A program made the position numbers and the translations under genes. DNA of 19,226 nt from Deltaproteobacteria bacterium (GTDB lineage Bacteria > JAEEML01), in NCBI GenBank assembly GCA_016283195.1, contig JAEEML010000137.1, forward strand, positions 1 through 19,226. Reading direction: 5' to 3'. The notes beneath the pieces were generated by a model, which was not told the DNA's origin, did not search any database, and saw only the letters and a list, made by a program, of their open reading frames with translations. Shown piece by piece: positions 1 to 8,382 of the stretch (position 1 is the stretch's first letter; each line of letters opens with the position of its first letter).

Positions 1-2
1 CA

Positions 3-806
3 GTACTTGGCGCCCGCTATGACCACCAAAAAGTCAAAATGACCGACTTTGAAGAAGCCAAAGACAAGGTGCTCATGGGCTCAGAACGCAAGAGCATGAT
101 TATCTCCGAAAAGGAGAAGATTAATACCGCTTATCACGAATCCGGCCATGCTATTGTGGCCAAACTTTTGCCCAATGCCGACCCAGTGCACAAGGTAACC
201 ATTATCCCGCGCGGGGCGGCTCTGGGCCTTACGCAGCAGCTGCCAACAGAAGATCGCTATAGCTATTCCGGCGACTATGCCCGCGATCAGCTGGTTATTC
301 TCCTGGGCGGCCGCGTGGCCGAAGAGCTGGTTTTAGGCGAGCAGACTACCGGAGCCGGCAACGATCTTAAACGGGCTACCGAGCTGGCCCGCAAGATGAT
401 TTGCGAATGGGGCATGAGCAAAAAGCTGGGCCCATTAACCTATGGGCAAAAAGAGGAAAGTCTCTTTTTGGGCCGCGATATTGCCCGCACCCAGGATTTT
501 TCCGAAGATACAGCCAAAATTATCGACGAAGAAGTGCGCCAGTTAATACTTGACGCCTATAACCGCGCCAAAGATCTTTTGACCGAAAATCGCGACCTCT
601 TGCGCCGTTTTGCCGAAGCTCTTTTAGAGTACGAAACCATCGATAGCGATGATATAAATACCCTAATGCAGGGCGGAAAATTAACGAGAAAACCGCCTAT
701 GCCCAAATTGCGTTCACCCGCTTCTTCAGCCGATAACGAAAAAAAGCCGCTTTTAGATTTGGGCGCTTTGCAACATCTGCCCGCCGGCCAGACTGCCGGT
801 ACCTAA
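3..806 (+). CDS. ftsH: ATP-dependent zinc metalloprotease FtsH, C-terminal part (5' end outside window)
   Basis: This is the peptidase M41 end of FtsH, the membrane-anchored AAA+ protease that degrades misfolded membrane proteins and short-lived regulators at the cytoplasmic face. The reading frame is open from base 3, so the Met codon at 39 is internal; it opens a stretch (MTDFEEAKDKVLMG) that is typical of the junction between the AAA lid and the peptidase domain. The zinc-binding HESGH motif is encoded at 135-149. The downstream QTTGAGNDLKRAT segment carries the third metal-ligand Asp of the family. Conserved LGGRVAEEL and MSKKLGPL blocks follow. After the peptidase domain there is a proline- and lysine-rich tail of about 40 residues, which is usual for FtsH. 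The AAA ATPase and transmembrane parts lie upstream of the window. The next gene starts 5 bases after the stop. Confidence 0.97.
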   Translation, partial: VLGARYDHQKVKMTDFEEAKDKVLMGSERKSMIISEKEKINTAYHESGHAIVAKLLPNADPVHKVTIIPRGAALGLTQQLPTEDRYSYSGDYARDQLVILLGGRVAEELVLGEQTTGAGNDLKRATELARKMICEWGMSKKLGPLTYGQKEESLFLGRDIARTQDFSEDTAKIIDEEVRQLILDAYNRAKDLLTENRDLLRRFAEALLEYETIDSDDINTLMQGGKLTRKPPMPKLRSPASSADNEKKPLLDLGALQHLPAGQTAGT

Positions 807-811
807 TTTAA

Positions 812-1834
812 ATGACTATAATATTACAGCTTTTTGCTTTACTTACTCTCCTTTCGTTTGTGGCCGGAGCTTTGGTACTGGGGGCTAAAAAAGCCCCAAA
901 ATATAGAACTATTGCTCTCCTTGCCGCTATTATTCTTGGCACTTTATATCTGCTGCTCCGCTGGATTTATGCCGGCCGACTGGAGCTCTCCCTGGCTATC
1001 AGCCAAAATCGCCTGGCTCCCGGTTTTTGGCCCTGGCTCAAAGTGGCTCTTAGTCACCCGCCCTTTACCAACCTTTTTGAAGTGCTTATTTCGCTTAGTT
1101 GGGCCCTCCTCATTTCGGCTCTGATTATTGAAAAACGCTATAAAATAAATCTCTTTGCTCCCTTGGCCTGTGCTGCGGCCATGCTGGCTCAGGGCGCGGC
1201 TTTTTGGGCGCTTGATAGCGCCATCGATCCTTTGGCTCCGGTGCTCAGATCCTGGTGGCTACACCTCCATGTGGCGGTTGCCGCTTTTAGTTATGCGGCA
1301 GCTATCGGGGCGGCGGTGAGCTCATTTCTGTATCTTTTAAAAGATGGTATTGCCCGCAAATGGCTCTATTTAAGCGCTATTTTGCTCAGCGCTTGCGGCG
1401 TTCTGGCCTTTGCTTTTGGCCAAAAACCTTGGAATATCATCTTTTTAATAAGTGCCCTGATAGTGAGCGCCATAATAGCTTGTGCCCTTATCTTTTATAA
1501 TAAAATAGGAAACTTAAATGTTTCTTTAACTGCTTTGCATACGCTTACCTCCCGTCTTGTCGCCCTTACTTTTATTACTCTGACGCTGGTTCTCGTTACC
1601 GGCTCCGTTTGGGCTCATTATTCCTGGGGCCGCTTTTGGAGCTGGGATCCCAAAGAAACCTGGACGCTCATTGCCTGGCTCTCCTATGCCGCTTACCTTT
1701 TTTTAAAAACGCGCCTTTCTCCCCGCCACCTCTCATATCTGGCTATGCTGGCTATTCTTATGGTTTTATTTGCCTTTTTGGGAGTTAACCTGGGCCTCTT
1801 CGGGGCCGGACTCCATGTTTACGGGCGCGGTTAG
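812..1834 (+). CDS. ccsA: CcsA/ResC-type cytochrome c biogenesis protein (system II haem handling)
   Basis: This is a 340-residue polytopic inner-membrane protein with about eight hydrophobic segments. It belongs to the haem-handling protein superfamily that presents haem for covalent attachment to apocytochrome c. The diagnostic tryptophan-rich WWD motif is at residues 271-284 (SWGRFWSWDPKETW). Conserved histidines flank it: His151/His153 in the LHLHV segment and His335 in the C-terminal GLHVY segment; in this family such histidines coordinate haem. The length and the single WWD block fit CcsA/CcsB (ResC) rather than the larger CcmF. The ATG at 812 has no convincing Shine-Dalgarno sequence. 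It lies 5 bases after the ftsH stop, so translation is probably coupled to ftsH. The stop overlaps the end of the convergent comEA by 4 bases. A ResB/Ccs1 partner is not in the window. Confidence 0.93.
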   Translation: MTIILQLFALLTLLSFVAGALVLGAKKAPKYRTIALLAAIILGTLYLLLRWIYAGRLELSLAISQNRLAPGFWPWLKVALSHPPFTNLFEVLISLSWALLISALIIEKRYKINLFAPLACAAAMLAQGAAFWALDSAIDPLAPVLRSWWLHLHVAVAAFSYAAAIGAAVSSFLYLLKDGIARKWLYLSAILLSACGVLAFAFGQKPWNIIFLISALIVSAIIACALIFYNKIGNLNVSLTALHTLTSRLVALTFITLTLVLVTGSVWAHYSWGRFWSWDPKETWTLIAWLSYAAYLFLKTRLSPRHLSYLAMLAILMVLFAFLGVNLGLFGAGLHVYGRG

Positions 1835-2160
1835 TTGGTTTTGCGGATAATGGCTAATTTGGTTGGCTCACTGACCGTCAAATGATTGGCCAGGCGGTCA
1901 TACATTTTGCGGCCAACACCTTTGATGCGCATTAGTTCGCTGACTTTTCTAAATTCGCGCTTTTGGCGATACGCTATGATATCTTCCGCCTTTTTGGCAC
2001 CAATGCCCGGTAGTTGCATTAGCTCCAATTGACTGGCCGTATTGAGATTTATCACCCCCTGCATCACGGTATTATTAGAGGCTGCCAGAGCGTTTCCGCT
2101 ATTGATAAGCGCGCCGGCGCCTATGACTAAACCAAACAATAATGCTCTGAATTTATTCAT
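1831..2160 (-). CDS. comEA: ComEA-like helix-hairpin-helix DNA-binding protein, exported
   Basis: This is a 109-residue protein with a cleavable signal peptide (basic MNKFR, hydrophobic core to about residue 20, probable cut after ALAA at 26-27). The mature part is essentially one double helix-hairpin-helix domain: INLNTAS at 37-43, LPGIGAKKA at 50-58 and IKGVGRKMYDRL at 79-90. This is the ComEA pattern, a non-specific double-stranded DNA receptor for natural transformation. The short soluble periplasmic form without a membrane anchor is the Gram-negative type. The ATG at 2160 has a strong AAGGAGG ribosome binding site six bases upstream. It sits 15 bases after the 79-residue gene on the same strand, so the two are probably an operon. 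Small exported HhH proteins of this kind also occur outside competence operons, so uptake is inferred. No comEC is visible here. Confidence 0.88.
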   Translation of the reverse strand: MNKFRALLFGLVIGAGALINSGNALAASNNTVMQGVINLNTASQLELMQLPGIGAKKAEDIIAYRQKREFRKVSELMRIKGVGRKMYDRLANHLTVSEPTKLAIIRKTN

Positions 2161-2175
2161 AATATTCCTCCTTGC

Positions 2176-2415
2176 TCAGTCGATTTTTTTGCCGCTGCTA
2201 AGTTTTTCCGGGTCCAAATCGCGGATATGCAATTTAAAACTCTTGGGCGCCGCTTCCAGATAGACATTTAGCGACGCATCCTTGTTGACATAAGCGGTGC
2301 CCATGCGAATCCAAATCGGCTTGCCGTGACTGTTGCTGTCCACAATGGACCAAACACCCTTCATCTGCCCTTTGCCCTTGCTGCTGTTTTTGAATTCTTT
2401 TTTCATCTCTTCCAT
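2176..2415 (-). CDS. Small conserved hypothetical protein, 79 residues
   Basis: The start was chosen at the ATG at 2415 because an AGGAG ribosome binding site lies six bases upstream; the longer open frame from 2481 has no comparable signal. The protein has a basic N-terminus rich in Lys and Gly. It then has a compact beta-type core: WSIVDS, KPIWIRMGTAYVNKDASLNVYLEAAP and FKLHIRD, read as consecutive short segments. The pattern 'W..(I/V)..G.A..N.DGS.NVYLDA.P..GKL.IRD' is, from memory, shared by small uncharacterised proteins in delta-proteobacterial genomes, where it is also found alone or near unrelated genes. The function is unknown. It has no signal peptide or membrane segment, so it is presumably cytoplasmic. 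It lies directly upstream of comEA, and its promoter region contains the helically phased repeat array at 2550-2641. Confidence 0.8.
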   Translation of the reverse strand: MEEMKKEFKNSSKGKGQMKGVWSIVDSNSHGKPIWIRMGTAYVNKDASLNVYLEAAPKSFKLHIRDLDPEKLSSGKKID

Positions 2416-2509
2416 GGCGTGCTCCTTTTTCCGCTCGCAGCGGTTATGTTCTGCCATGGATAATTGCAAAAAGTGTGCCAAGTGCCTTGAAAATAGACAT
2501 CTATATGAA

Positions 2510-2515
2510 ATTATA
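2510..2515 (-). promoter_or_regulatory. Perfect -10 box for the 79-residue gene/comEA operon, without a -35 box
   Basis: Read on the minus strand, 2515-2510 is TATAAT, a perfect sigma-70-type -10 box. The hexamer 17 bases upstream (TCAGTT) bears almost no likeness to TTGACA, and spacings of 16 or 18 do not improve it. Transcription would start near 2503, giving a leader of about 88 bases. A -10 without a -35 suggests activator dependence. The phased array begins roughly 47 bases upstream of the inferred start, a usual distance for an activator. The promoter itself is inferred from sequence only. Confidence 0.5.
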
Positions 2516-2549
2516 CAGTAAATGCTAAAAAGAACTGAGTTTTTCTAAA

Positions 2550-2641
2550 GTGTGCCAAAAGTGTGTCAGGTGTGTCAGAAGTGTATCAAAAGTGTGTCAG
2601 GTGTGTCAGAAGTGTATCAAAAGTGTGTCAGAAGTGTGTCA
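2550..2641. repeat. Helically phased tandem array of nine GTGTGYCA-like octamers
   Basis: Nine octamers start at 2550, 2561, 2570, 2581, 2592, 2601, 2612, 2623 and 2634. Six are GTGTGTCA, one is GTGTGCCA (the first), and two are GTGTATCA (2581 and 2612). The intervals are 11, 9, 11, 11, 9, 11, 11 and 11, with a mean of 10.5 bp. A 31-bp higher-order unit (11+9+11) is visible from 2561 to 2592 to 2623. A further GTGTGCCA lies apart at 2473-2480, inside the presumed leader of the 79-residue gene. The array occupies the gap between the end of the giant gene (2667) and the promoter at 2510. It may be a multi-site protein-binding array or a minisatellite produced by slippage; the one-turn spacing favours the former but does not prove it. 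Confidence 0.85.
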
Positions 2642-2666
2642 GGGAAGAGCAGCCGGTGGGAGATGA

Positions 2667-5600
2667 TTATTTATTTTTGGCTTCGATGGCTTTTTTGGTT
2701 TCATCGACAATGCCGGCCGCGCTCTTTTTGGTAACCGAGGCTTGGCCCTTGGCTTCCAGTTTAAAGCGCTCGGCTTTGTAATAAACATCAACAGCGTTGT
2801 TGTTTTCGCCGATTAAATTCAGGAAAGTGGCCATATTGATAAACATTTCATGTTCGTGCATCCGGCTTAATACCACGGCTGTAGGGCTGTGCTTGCGCCC
2901 GAATTTAGAGACGCCGTTAACCAGTTCTTTCATGGCTTCGGCGCTGTCGTTGCCACCTTTTTTAGCCCACTTGGCTTGGATTTTATCCATCTCGCGCATG
3001 AAGTTATTGGCATCGCTGATAAGGCCGATATCTTCAGCGATATCCCGGCCATCGGTTACAGCGGCATAATTTCTGGCATGCATGCGTTTAAAGGCGTCAT
3101 CATCGGAGTTTTCGTATTTAAGAATTGAGTAACTGGCCAAAAAGATCATGCAATCATCAGAACCGCTGCTGGGGCTTATTTTGTTGTATTCTTTAAGAAT
3201 TGCCTTGCGATCTTTTTCGGAGCGAGTTTCCCAGTACTTGGCTAAAAGTTTATAGCCCTTGGTAAGAGTGCCGATGGATACTTTGCTATCAGGATAGAGG
3301 TGTTTAAACTCTTTCTCGATCTTCTCTTTGGTGCTCTTAAGGAAAGCGCTGTCGTATTTTTTGGCCAGTTTTAAAGCCTGAGTATCCAGCGGCATAGCCC
3401 CGATAGCGGAGCGATTTTGCTCACCGGGAGGAATGGTCATATCTTCAAAAGCGGCCGTAGTCATTAAGAAAATTTCCCGATTTTTCATCGGTTGCCAATG
3501 CTTTAGCATTTCGGTGAAGGAGCTTAAAGAGCAGCCATATTGGATTTTGCCTTCTCCTTTGCCGTAACCGCTGATGACTTTGCTCTTGCCGTTTTCATCT
3601 CTCGTAATGGTTAAATTGAGTGATTTACAGAAGTTACGCCAATCCGCGGCTTCGTTCTTTTTGGTGGCTCTGTCTTTCATATCAAAAGAGCCTTGGAAGA
3701 AGACATCCACCAGCTCGTTTTTATCGCCGCTGGTTTTGTGCACGGCAAAGGCTTCCCAGTTAAAGGTAAAGCTCTCACCTTTGAAAATGGCATCTTTACC
3801 TTTTTTGGTATAATCTTTGCCATAAGAAGTGCAGGTGAGCAGCTCGCCGGTATCCAGGCGAATTTCAAAGTCGCTGTTGGTTTCTTTGAGCTCACTTTGC
3901 GATAAAAGCTCCAAAACAGAGAGTTTTAAATCGCCTTTTTTGATGGTTATAACGGAATTATCCACCTGTTTGGCTTTTAGCAAGTTAGCCTTCATGGCTG
4001 CTTCCGGTTTATAGAAGCGCACCAAACTGTTGAAGGCGGCCAAATGATCCGGGTTATCCATATTAAAGGGGCCGAAAGTAGCTTTTTCTTTATGCTCTTT
4101 GGCCACGCCGGCTTTGGCGCTAAAGGAGGCATTTAAGTACTCTTTAACCAATTTTTCAAGAGACTTGCAGGCCGCATCGCAGCCTTTTTTGCCGTATTTC
4201 TTGGTTAATTTACTGCCGCCTTCCAGCCAGTCGGTGATGGCGTTATATACACCAAATTCTTTTATCTCGGCACTGATGCCGACAGAAGCTTCCAGCCCCA
4301 TGGCAATAGAAGCTATATCTTCTTGCCAAAAGACTACTTCCGGGCCATTGGCGGTGATAGTAACTGTAGTGCCAAGTACTTTATTTTTTGAAGGATTAAT
4401 GGTGAAACCGGCTTTTAAGCTGGCGGTTAAGCCATCCATCAGCTTAACATCTTTGCCCACATTGGCTTCGCCTTTAATGGAAACGGCACCGGTACCGATA
4501 TGCGTCATGGTGGTGCCGACCGGCAGCTCTTTCCAAACGCTGTCATCGGTGATAGCGAGGCGCAGGGAGAGGGCGGTGGCATCGCCTATGGGGAGGGCGC
4601 CGTCGCCATCGGGAATGGAGATATCCACTTTTCTGGTGCCCAAAACATTCATACCGGCCGAAAGAGCGCCGATATTGCCGATATCCAGTTGGGCCAGCGG
4701 GAAGTCTTTATTGAGGCTAAAGAGGGAGCTAAAGTTATATTTGCCGTCTTTATGCTCGCGCCCGAGGTTAAAAGCCGCACCAAGCGGGGATTCAGTGGCA
4801 TCTACGCCCATCTGGACATTGGATTCGTTCTTCTTGATGAGCTTTTCTTTTTCTGGATTGCGCACATTTAAGGCGGCTATTGCTTCTAAAGCTTTTTCCG
4901 GAGCGCTGTTGTCGTTTATTTGCGCGAGACATTTATCGAGCGCCTTTTGGTGCTCCGGCTTAGAAGGATCAAGCTCATATACATAAATAGTGGTGGTGCT
5001 GTTTTTGAAATCGGCATTAAAGTTTATATCAACAGTTTCAATAACATCGGGGAATTTTACGCCGCTGGCGTTATCTGTTAAGCGGGTTTTGGTAACAGTG
5101 AGCGAGATGGTGCCGTTGTCATTATGTTTAAATTCCAGCTTATGCTCATTGTCCCAGCTGCCTTTAACCGAACCGCTGACAGCATTGTAAGCGCCGCTGC
5201 CGCCGACAGTGTGAACTTTTTTGCTGGTGACTCCGGCCAAATAGCCGGCATCGAGTGCCGGTTTCATGTTGCCCTGGCCGGCAGCGAGGAAGAGCTTGGC
5301 TTGCTTGGGATCGCTAAGATCAAACGGGCCGAAGGAGGTGGATACGGCTTTGTTGCGGCCGGTACTGGCGCTTATAGCCCGGTTTTTGAGACTCTTTTCA
5401 TCTACAATTTCTTTTAATTCTTTGGAAAGTTCGGCGTATTTTTTGTCGCCGAATTTCTTTTTCAGAGCTTTGCCGTCGTTTTGCAGATAATCGGCTACGG
5501 CATCGTAAATACCAAAGGAGGCAATATCTTCGGAGACCTTTAAATCGCTCGCTCTGGTGTGTTTAAAGGAGGCAGCTATATCTTCTTTGCGCTCCTGAAT

Positions 5601-8363
5601 AAGCGTTACAATAGGCCCTTTATCTGTTTGTTCGATATGCACAGTAGAGAGGTAATTGCCACTGGGATCGATAGTCCAAAGAGCTGCTTTTGTTGATTTT
5701 TCGGTAACTTTTTCCGCCGAATCTTTGTGGTTATTGGCGAGAGAAATACCGTGAGTAATATCGGTTGTTGTGCCCTTTGGAGCTGCCTTCCAGGCTTCCA
5801 ATTCCAAATTTGCCAGCTCATTGCTCAAAGTAACAACCCGGGTATTTTTTAATTCGGCACCGGGATCGGGCAGTTTTACTTTGGTAGAGACACTGTGGCC
5901 GGCTGTTAATTTGTCTTTGTCGCCTTCTTCGCCGCCTAAAGTGCCGGTGAGCTTTCTAAGGCCGCTCACAGTGTGCACATCATCTTTAAATTCATGGGCC
6001 AGTTGTAAATCGAGACCCAAGGGGCCTTCAGCCAGATTTACATCTATTTGGCCGGTAATAACCCGGTTTTTGGTTATTGTTTCCGCATCGGGATCGCGGA
6101 CTCCGAGGGCATCTATAGCGGAGAAATCAAGTTCAAAATCGCTGCTGTCGCCATAGCGATTGGCGATAGCCTTTTCCCAGGCCAGGCGGTGGGCCTCTTT
6201 GCTGAGGTCCATTTTGTAAATATTTACTTTGGTTACCCGGCCAGTGGTGCCGCCTTTAACTGCCAAATCTGAATTATCCAGATATTCACCGACAACATCA
6301 TTGCTTCTGGCGCCGGCAGATAATTCCTTAATAGTAGTATCGGTGACCGTGATGGTGAGTTTATCGCCGTCGCGATCCACTTTTACGGTGCGCTTGGTAT
6401 CTTTGCTTCTGGCAATATGGCTTTCGTGATTATCTATATCCAGCGAATGGGTGCGGCCTTTCTTGAGCCCGCCTGTTACCTCCTCCATGAGGCCGAGTTC
6501 CAAAGCCGGAGCCAGATTGAGATCGCCGGTCAGGCGATTAAAAGCATCTTTTTGTTTGGTATCGGCCAGAGCAAAGGGGCCAAAGGTGATTTCGTGCAAG
6601 CCTTCCAGTTCGCGGCCGGCAGAGAGGCGGATATTATAAGCCAGTTGCTCGCCGATAATAGTATCCAGTTCGGCTTTGATTTCGTCAAACTTGCCAGGAT
6701 ATTTGGCTTTTAGAGCTTTGCAATCGTCTTGCAAGTAATCTTCGATAGCTTCATAAAGGCCAAACTCTTTGACCTCGGTGGAAATATTATCGCTTGAAAT
6801 ATTGGTGGCTTTTATCTGGGCTAAAAGGGCCAATTTGTCCTGCTGGATAATTTTTACTTTCGGGCCGTCGGCTGTTTGCGTGACTTCAACGGTAATGGCC
6901 TGAGAGCCGCTGGGATCCAGTTGCCAAGCGCTGCTACCGGTGGTGGTAAGGCCGGCATCGCCGCCATAAGTAAGGGCGAGAGAAGCAGAGACCAAAGAGG
7001 TGAGCTTGGTGCCCTCCGGGGCAGTGCGCCAGGCTTCGGGTTTTAAGCGCGATAAATTAAAAGCCTGAGCCGAAGCTTGTTTTGGGGAAAGTTTGGCTTC
7101 TTTATCCGGCAAAACGAGAACATTGCTACGGGTGGCAGCCAGTTCTTTAAGGGAACTTTCGCCGTTGGCGGTTTTTAAATTAAGCAAACTGGAAATAGTG
7201 TATTTGCCGTCGTCATAAGTGCGGGAAATTTGCAGACCGCCGGCATTGGTACCGTATTCTGCCGAAATATCGAGCTTATCGGAAAATTTTCTCTTTTTGA
7301 TATCGCTGGCTTTGGCTTCATCGGCGCAGCCCAGATTTTTGAGCTCTTTGGTGCTGATACCGGGAATGAGCTTGTGCTTGCCGCCGGTCCAGGGCAGGGC
7401 TTTTTGCATAGCGGCCAGTTGTTTATCATCGTCTAAATTAACATTAAATACTTCGACTGTGGTGCGATCGAGAGATGAATCGCGCTTATAGGTGCCGGCA
7501 ATATTTTCCAAAAGTTCGCCGGTTTTTAAGTCGAGAGCGTGCTTATCTATACGTTGCTTTATAATAGTGAGCTGCACCTGACCGTCTTTGCCCCGCTCCA
7601 TGGTAACGGTGACTTTGGTGCGGCGATCTATTTCAGCGCTCTGATCTTCGGCCGAAAGAGCAATACCGCCGGCTAAAGTAAATGAGGCGGTAACCGCGGC
7701 ACCAAGAGGCAGTTCTTTGGCTCCTTTGGCGGTATAGGGGAGGTCTAAAGTAGTGGATTTTATGCGATCCCAAGTAGTTAAAAGCACCTGCTTGGTGGGC
7801 GTCTTTTTGGGATCTATGGCCATGGGCATTTGTACATCAATACCAATGCCGCCGATAATTTCACCGGATTTAATATAATCAACCGGAGTGGTGGCTGAGG
7901 CTTTCAGCTCCAGATTGATTTTGGAAGTGATGAGCATCGAGCCTTCGTGGGCTTCCATAAAGGCCTTTTGGTTGGCTGTAAGCCCCTTATCGAGGACTTC
8001 GAGATCCACATCGCCTTTTAAATCGAGCTTGTATTTTTCGGCTTCATCCAGCTTGAAAGTATTTTCAAAATCGGTCTTTATCTCGGTTTTGGTAAGGGGA
8101 AGAAGTTCTTTCATCCCCTTGTCCCACAAAGAAGCTATGGCGCTTTTCTTTTTTGGTTTGGCTGCTTTATCGGGTAGAGCTTTATCATCCGGGGTAGCTA
8201 CGGTTTTAGTTTCTCCGGCCGGAGCTGTTTCATACGCATCGCCGGCAGGCTTGGCAGCAGCTTTTGGAGCAGCTTTAGCGGCAGGCGCGGCTGCCGGTTT
8301 ATCATCGGTTTTAATTTCAGGATTATAGCCAATATTTCCCGCTGTACGAACTCCACTAACCAT
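2667..8363 (-). CDS. Giant repeat protein of unknown function, 1,898 residues
   Basis: I do not recognise a family. The ATG at 8363 is preferred over the in-frame TTG at 8384 because a GGGAG ribosome binding site lies between them, five bases before the ATG. There is no signal peptide or membrane segment. Residues about 20-80 are an Ala/Pro/Lys-rich, probably disordered stretch. The body holds four diverged copies of a unit of about 418 residues. Each has an anchor, MPMA at 179 in copy 1 and FGPF at 594, 1011 and 1430 in the rest, followed by (D/N)xx(Q/H) and a Leu/Ala-rich helix. Copies 2-4 also share (E/S)FGxYxAIxDxL about 62 residues before the anchor, a (D/N)PS turn, and a GPxVxxxQ strand. 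The units look beta-rich with helical linkers. The last 350 residues or so are helical and not repeated. It could be cytoplasmic or exported by a Sec-independent route. It follows helD, but a terminator-like hairpin separates them. Confidence 0.85.
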   Translation of the reverse strand: MVSGVRTAGNIGYNPEIKTDDKPAAAPAAKAAPKAAAKPAGDAYETAPAGETKTVATPDDKALPDKAAKPKKKSAIASLWDKGMKELLPLTKTEIKTDFENTFKLDEAEKYKLDLKGDVDLEVLDKGLTANQKAFMEAHEGSMLITSKINLELKASATTPVDYIKSGEIIGGIGIDVQMPMAIDPKKTPTKQVLLTTWDRIKSTTLDLPYTAKGAKELPLGAAVTASFTLAGGIALSAEDQSAEIDRRTKVTVTMERGKDGQVQLTIIKQRIDKHALDLKTGELLENIAGTYKRDSSLDRTTVEVFNVNLDDDKQLAAMQKALPWTGGKHKLIPGISTKELKNLGCADEAKASDIKKRKFSDKLDISAEYGTNAGGLQISRTYDDGKYTISSLLNLKTANGESSLKELAATRSNVLVLPDKEAKLSPKQASAQAFNLSRLKPEAWRTAPEGTKLTSLVSASLALTYGGDAGLTTTGSSAWQLDPSGSQAITVEVTQTADGPKVKIIQQDKLALLAQIKATNISSDNISTEVKEFGLYEAIEDYLQDDCKALKAKYPGKFDEIKAELDTIIGEQLAYNIRLSAGRELEGLHEITFGPFALADTKQKDAFNRLTGDLNLAPALELGLMEEVTGGLKKGRTHSLDIDNHESHIARSKDTKRTVKVDRDGDKLTITVTDTTIKELSAGARSNDVVGEYLDNSDLAVKGGTTGRVTKVNIYKMDLSKEAHRLAWEKAIANRYGDSSDFELDFSAIDALGVRDPDAETITKNRVITGQIDVNLAEGPLGLDLQLAHEFKDDVHTVSGLRKLTGTLGGEEGDKDKLTAGHSVSTKVKLPDPGAELKNTRVVTLSNELANLELEAWKAAPKGTTTDITHGISLANNHKDSAEKVTEKSTKAALWTIDPSGNYLSTVHIEQTDKGPIVTLIQERKEDIAASFKHTRASDLKVSEDIASFGIYDAVADYLQNDGKALKKKFGDKKYAELSKELKEIVDEKSLKNRAISASTGRNKAVSTSFGPFDLSDPKQAKLFLAAGQGNMKPALDAGYLAGVTSKKVHTVGGSGAYNAVSGSVKGSWDNEHKLEFKHNDNGTISLTVTKTRLTDNASGVKFPDVIETVDINFNADFKNSTTTIYVYELDPSKPEHQKALDKCLAQINDNSAPEKALEAIAALNVRNPEKEKLIKKNESNVQMGVDATESPLGAAFNLGREHKDGKYNFSSLFSLNKDFPLAQLDIGNIGALSAGMNVLGTRKVDISIPDGDGALPIGDATALSLRLAITDDSVWKELPVGTTMTHIGTGAVSIKGEANVGKDVKLMDGLTASLKAGFTINPSKNKVLGTTVTITANGPEVVFWQEDIASIAMGLEASVGISAEIKEFGVYNAITDWLEGGSKLTKKYGKKGCDAACKSLEKLVKEYLNASFSAKAGVAKEHKEKATFGPFNMDNPDHLAAFNSLVRFYKPEAAMKANLLKAKQVDNSVITIKKGDLKLSVLELLSQSELKETNSDFEIRLDTGELLTCTSYGKDYTKKGKDAIFKGESFTFNWEAFAVHKTSGDKNELVDVFFQGSFDMKDRATKKNEAADWRNFCKSLNLTITRDENGKSKVISGYGKGEGKIQYGCSLSSFTEMLKHWQPMKNREIFLMTTAAFEDMTIPPGEQNRSAIGAMPLDTQALKLAKKYDSAFLKSTKEKIEKEFKHLYPDSKVSIGTLTKGYKLLAKYWETRSEKDRKAILKEYNKISPSSGSDDCMIFLASYSILKYENSDDDAFKRMHARNYAAVTDGRDIAEDIGLISDANNFMREMDKIQAKWAKKGGNDSAEAMKELVNGVSKFGRKHSPTAVVLSRMHEHEMFINMATFLNLIGENNNAVDVYYKAERFKLEAKGQASVTKKSAAGIVDETKKAIEAKNK

Positions 8364-8382
8364 AGCATCTCCCTTTGGGCAC

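Noticed and set aside
39-41. ATG at 39 as the start of a separate short protease gene
   Set aside because: The frame is open to the window start, and the residues before it (ARYDHQKVK) fit the continuous FtsH sequence.
2550-2641. CRISPR array
   Set aside because: The units are 8 bases at 9-11 base intervals with no unique spacers, and no cas genes are near.
2552-2781. Open frames of 60-72 codons across the repeat array, encoding Cys/Val/Ser repeats
   Set aside because: The array is simply free of stops in these frames. There is no ribosome site, and the frames run on into the antisense of the giant gene.
4099-4986. 295-codon plus-strand frame inside the giant gene
   Set aside because: It is antisense to a continuous gene with repeat structure, rich in Ser/Pro/Leu from reversed codons, with no domain or ribosome site. 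The shorter plus-strand frames at 5770-6156 and 7888-8328 are rejected for the same reason.
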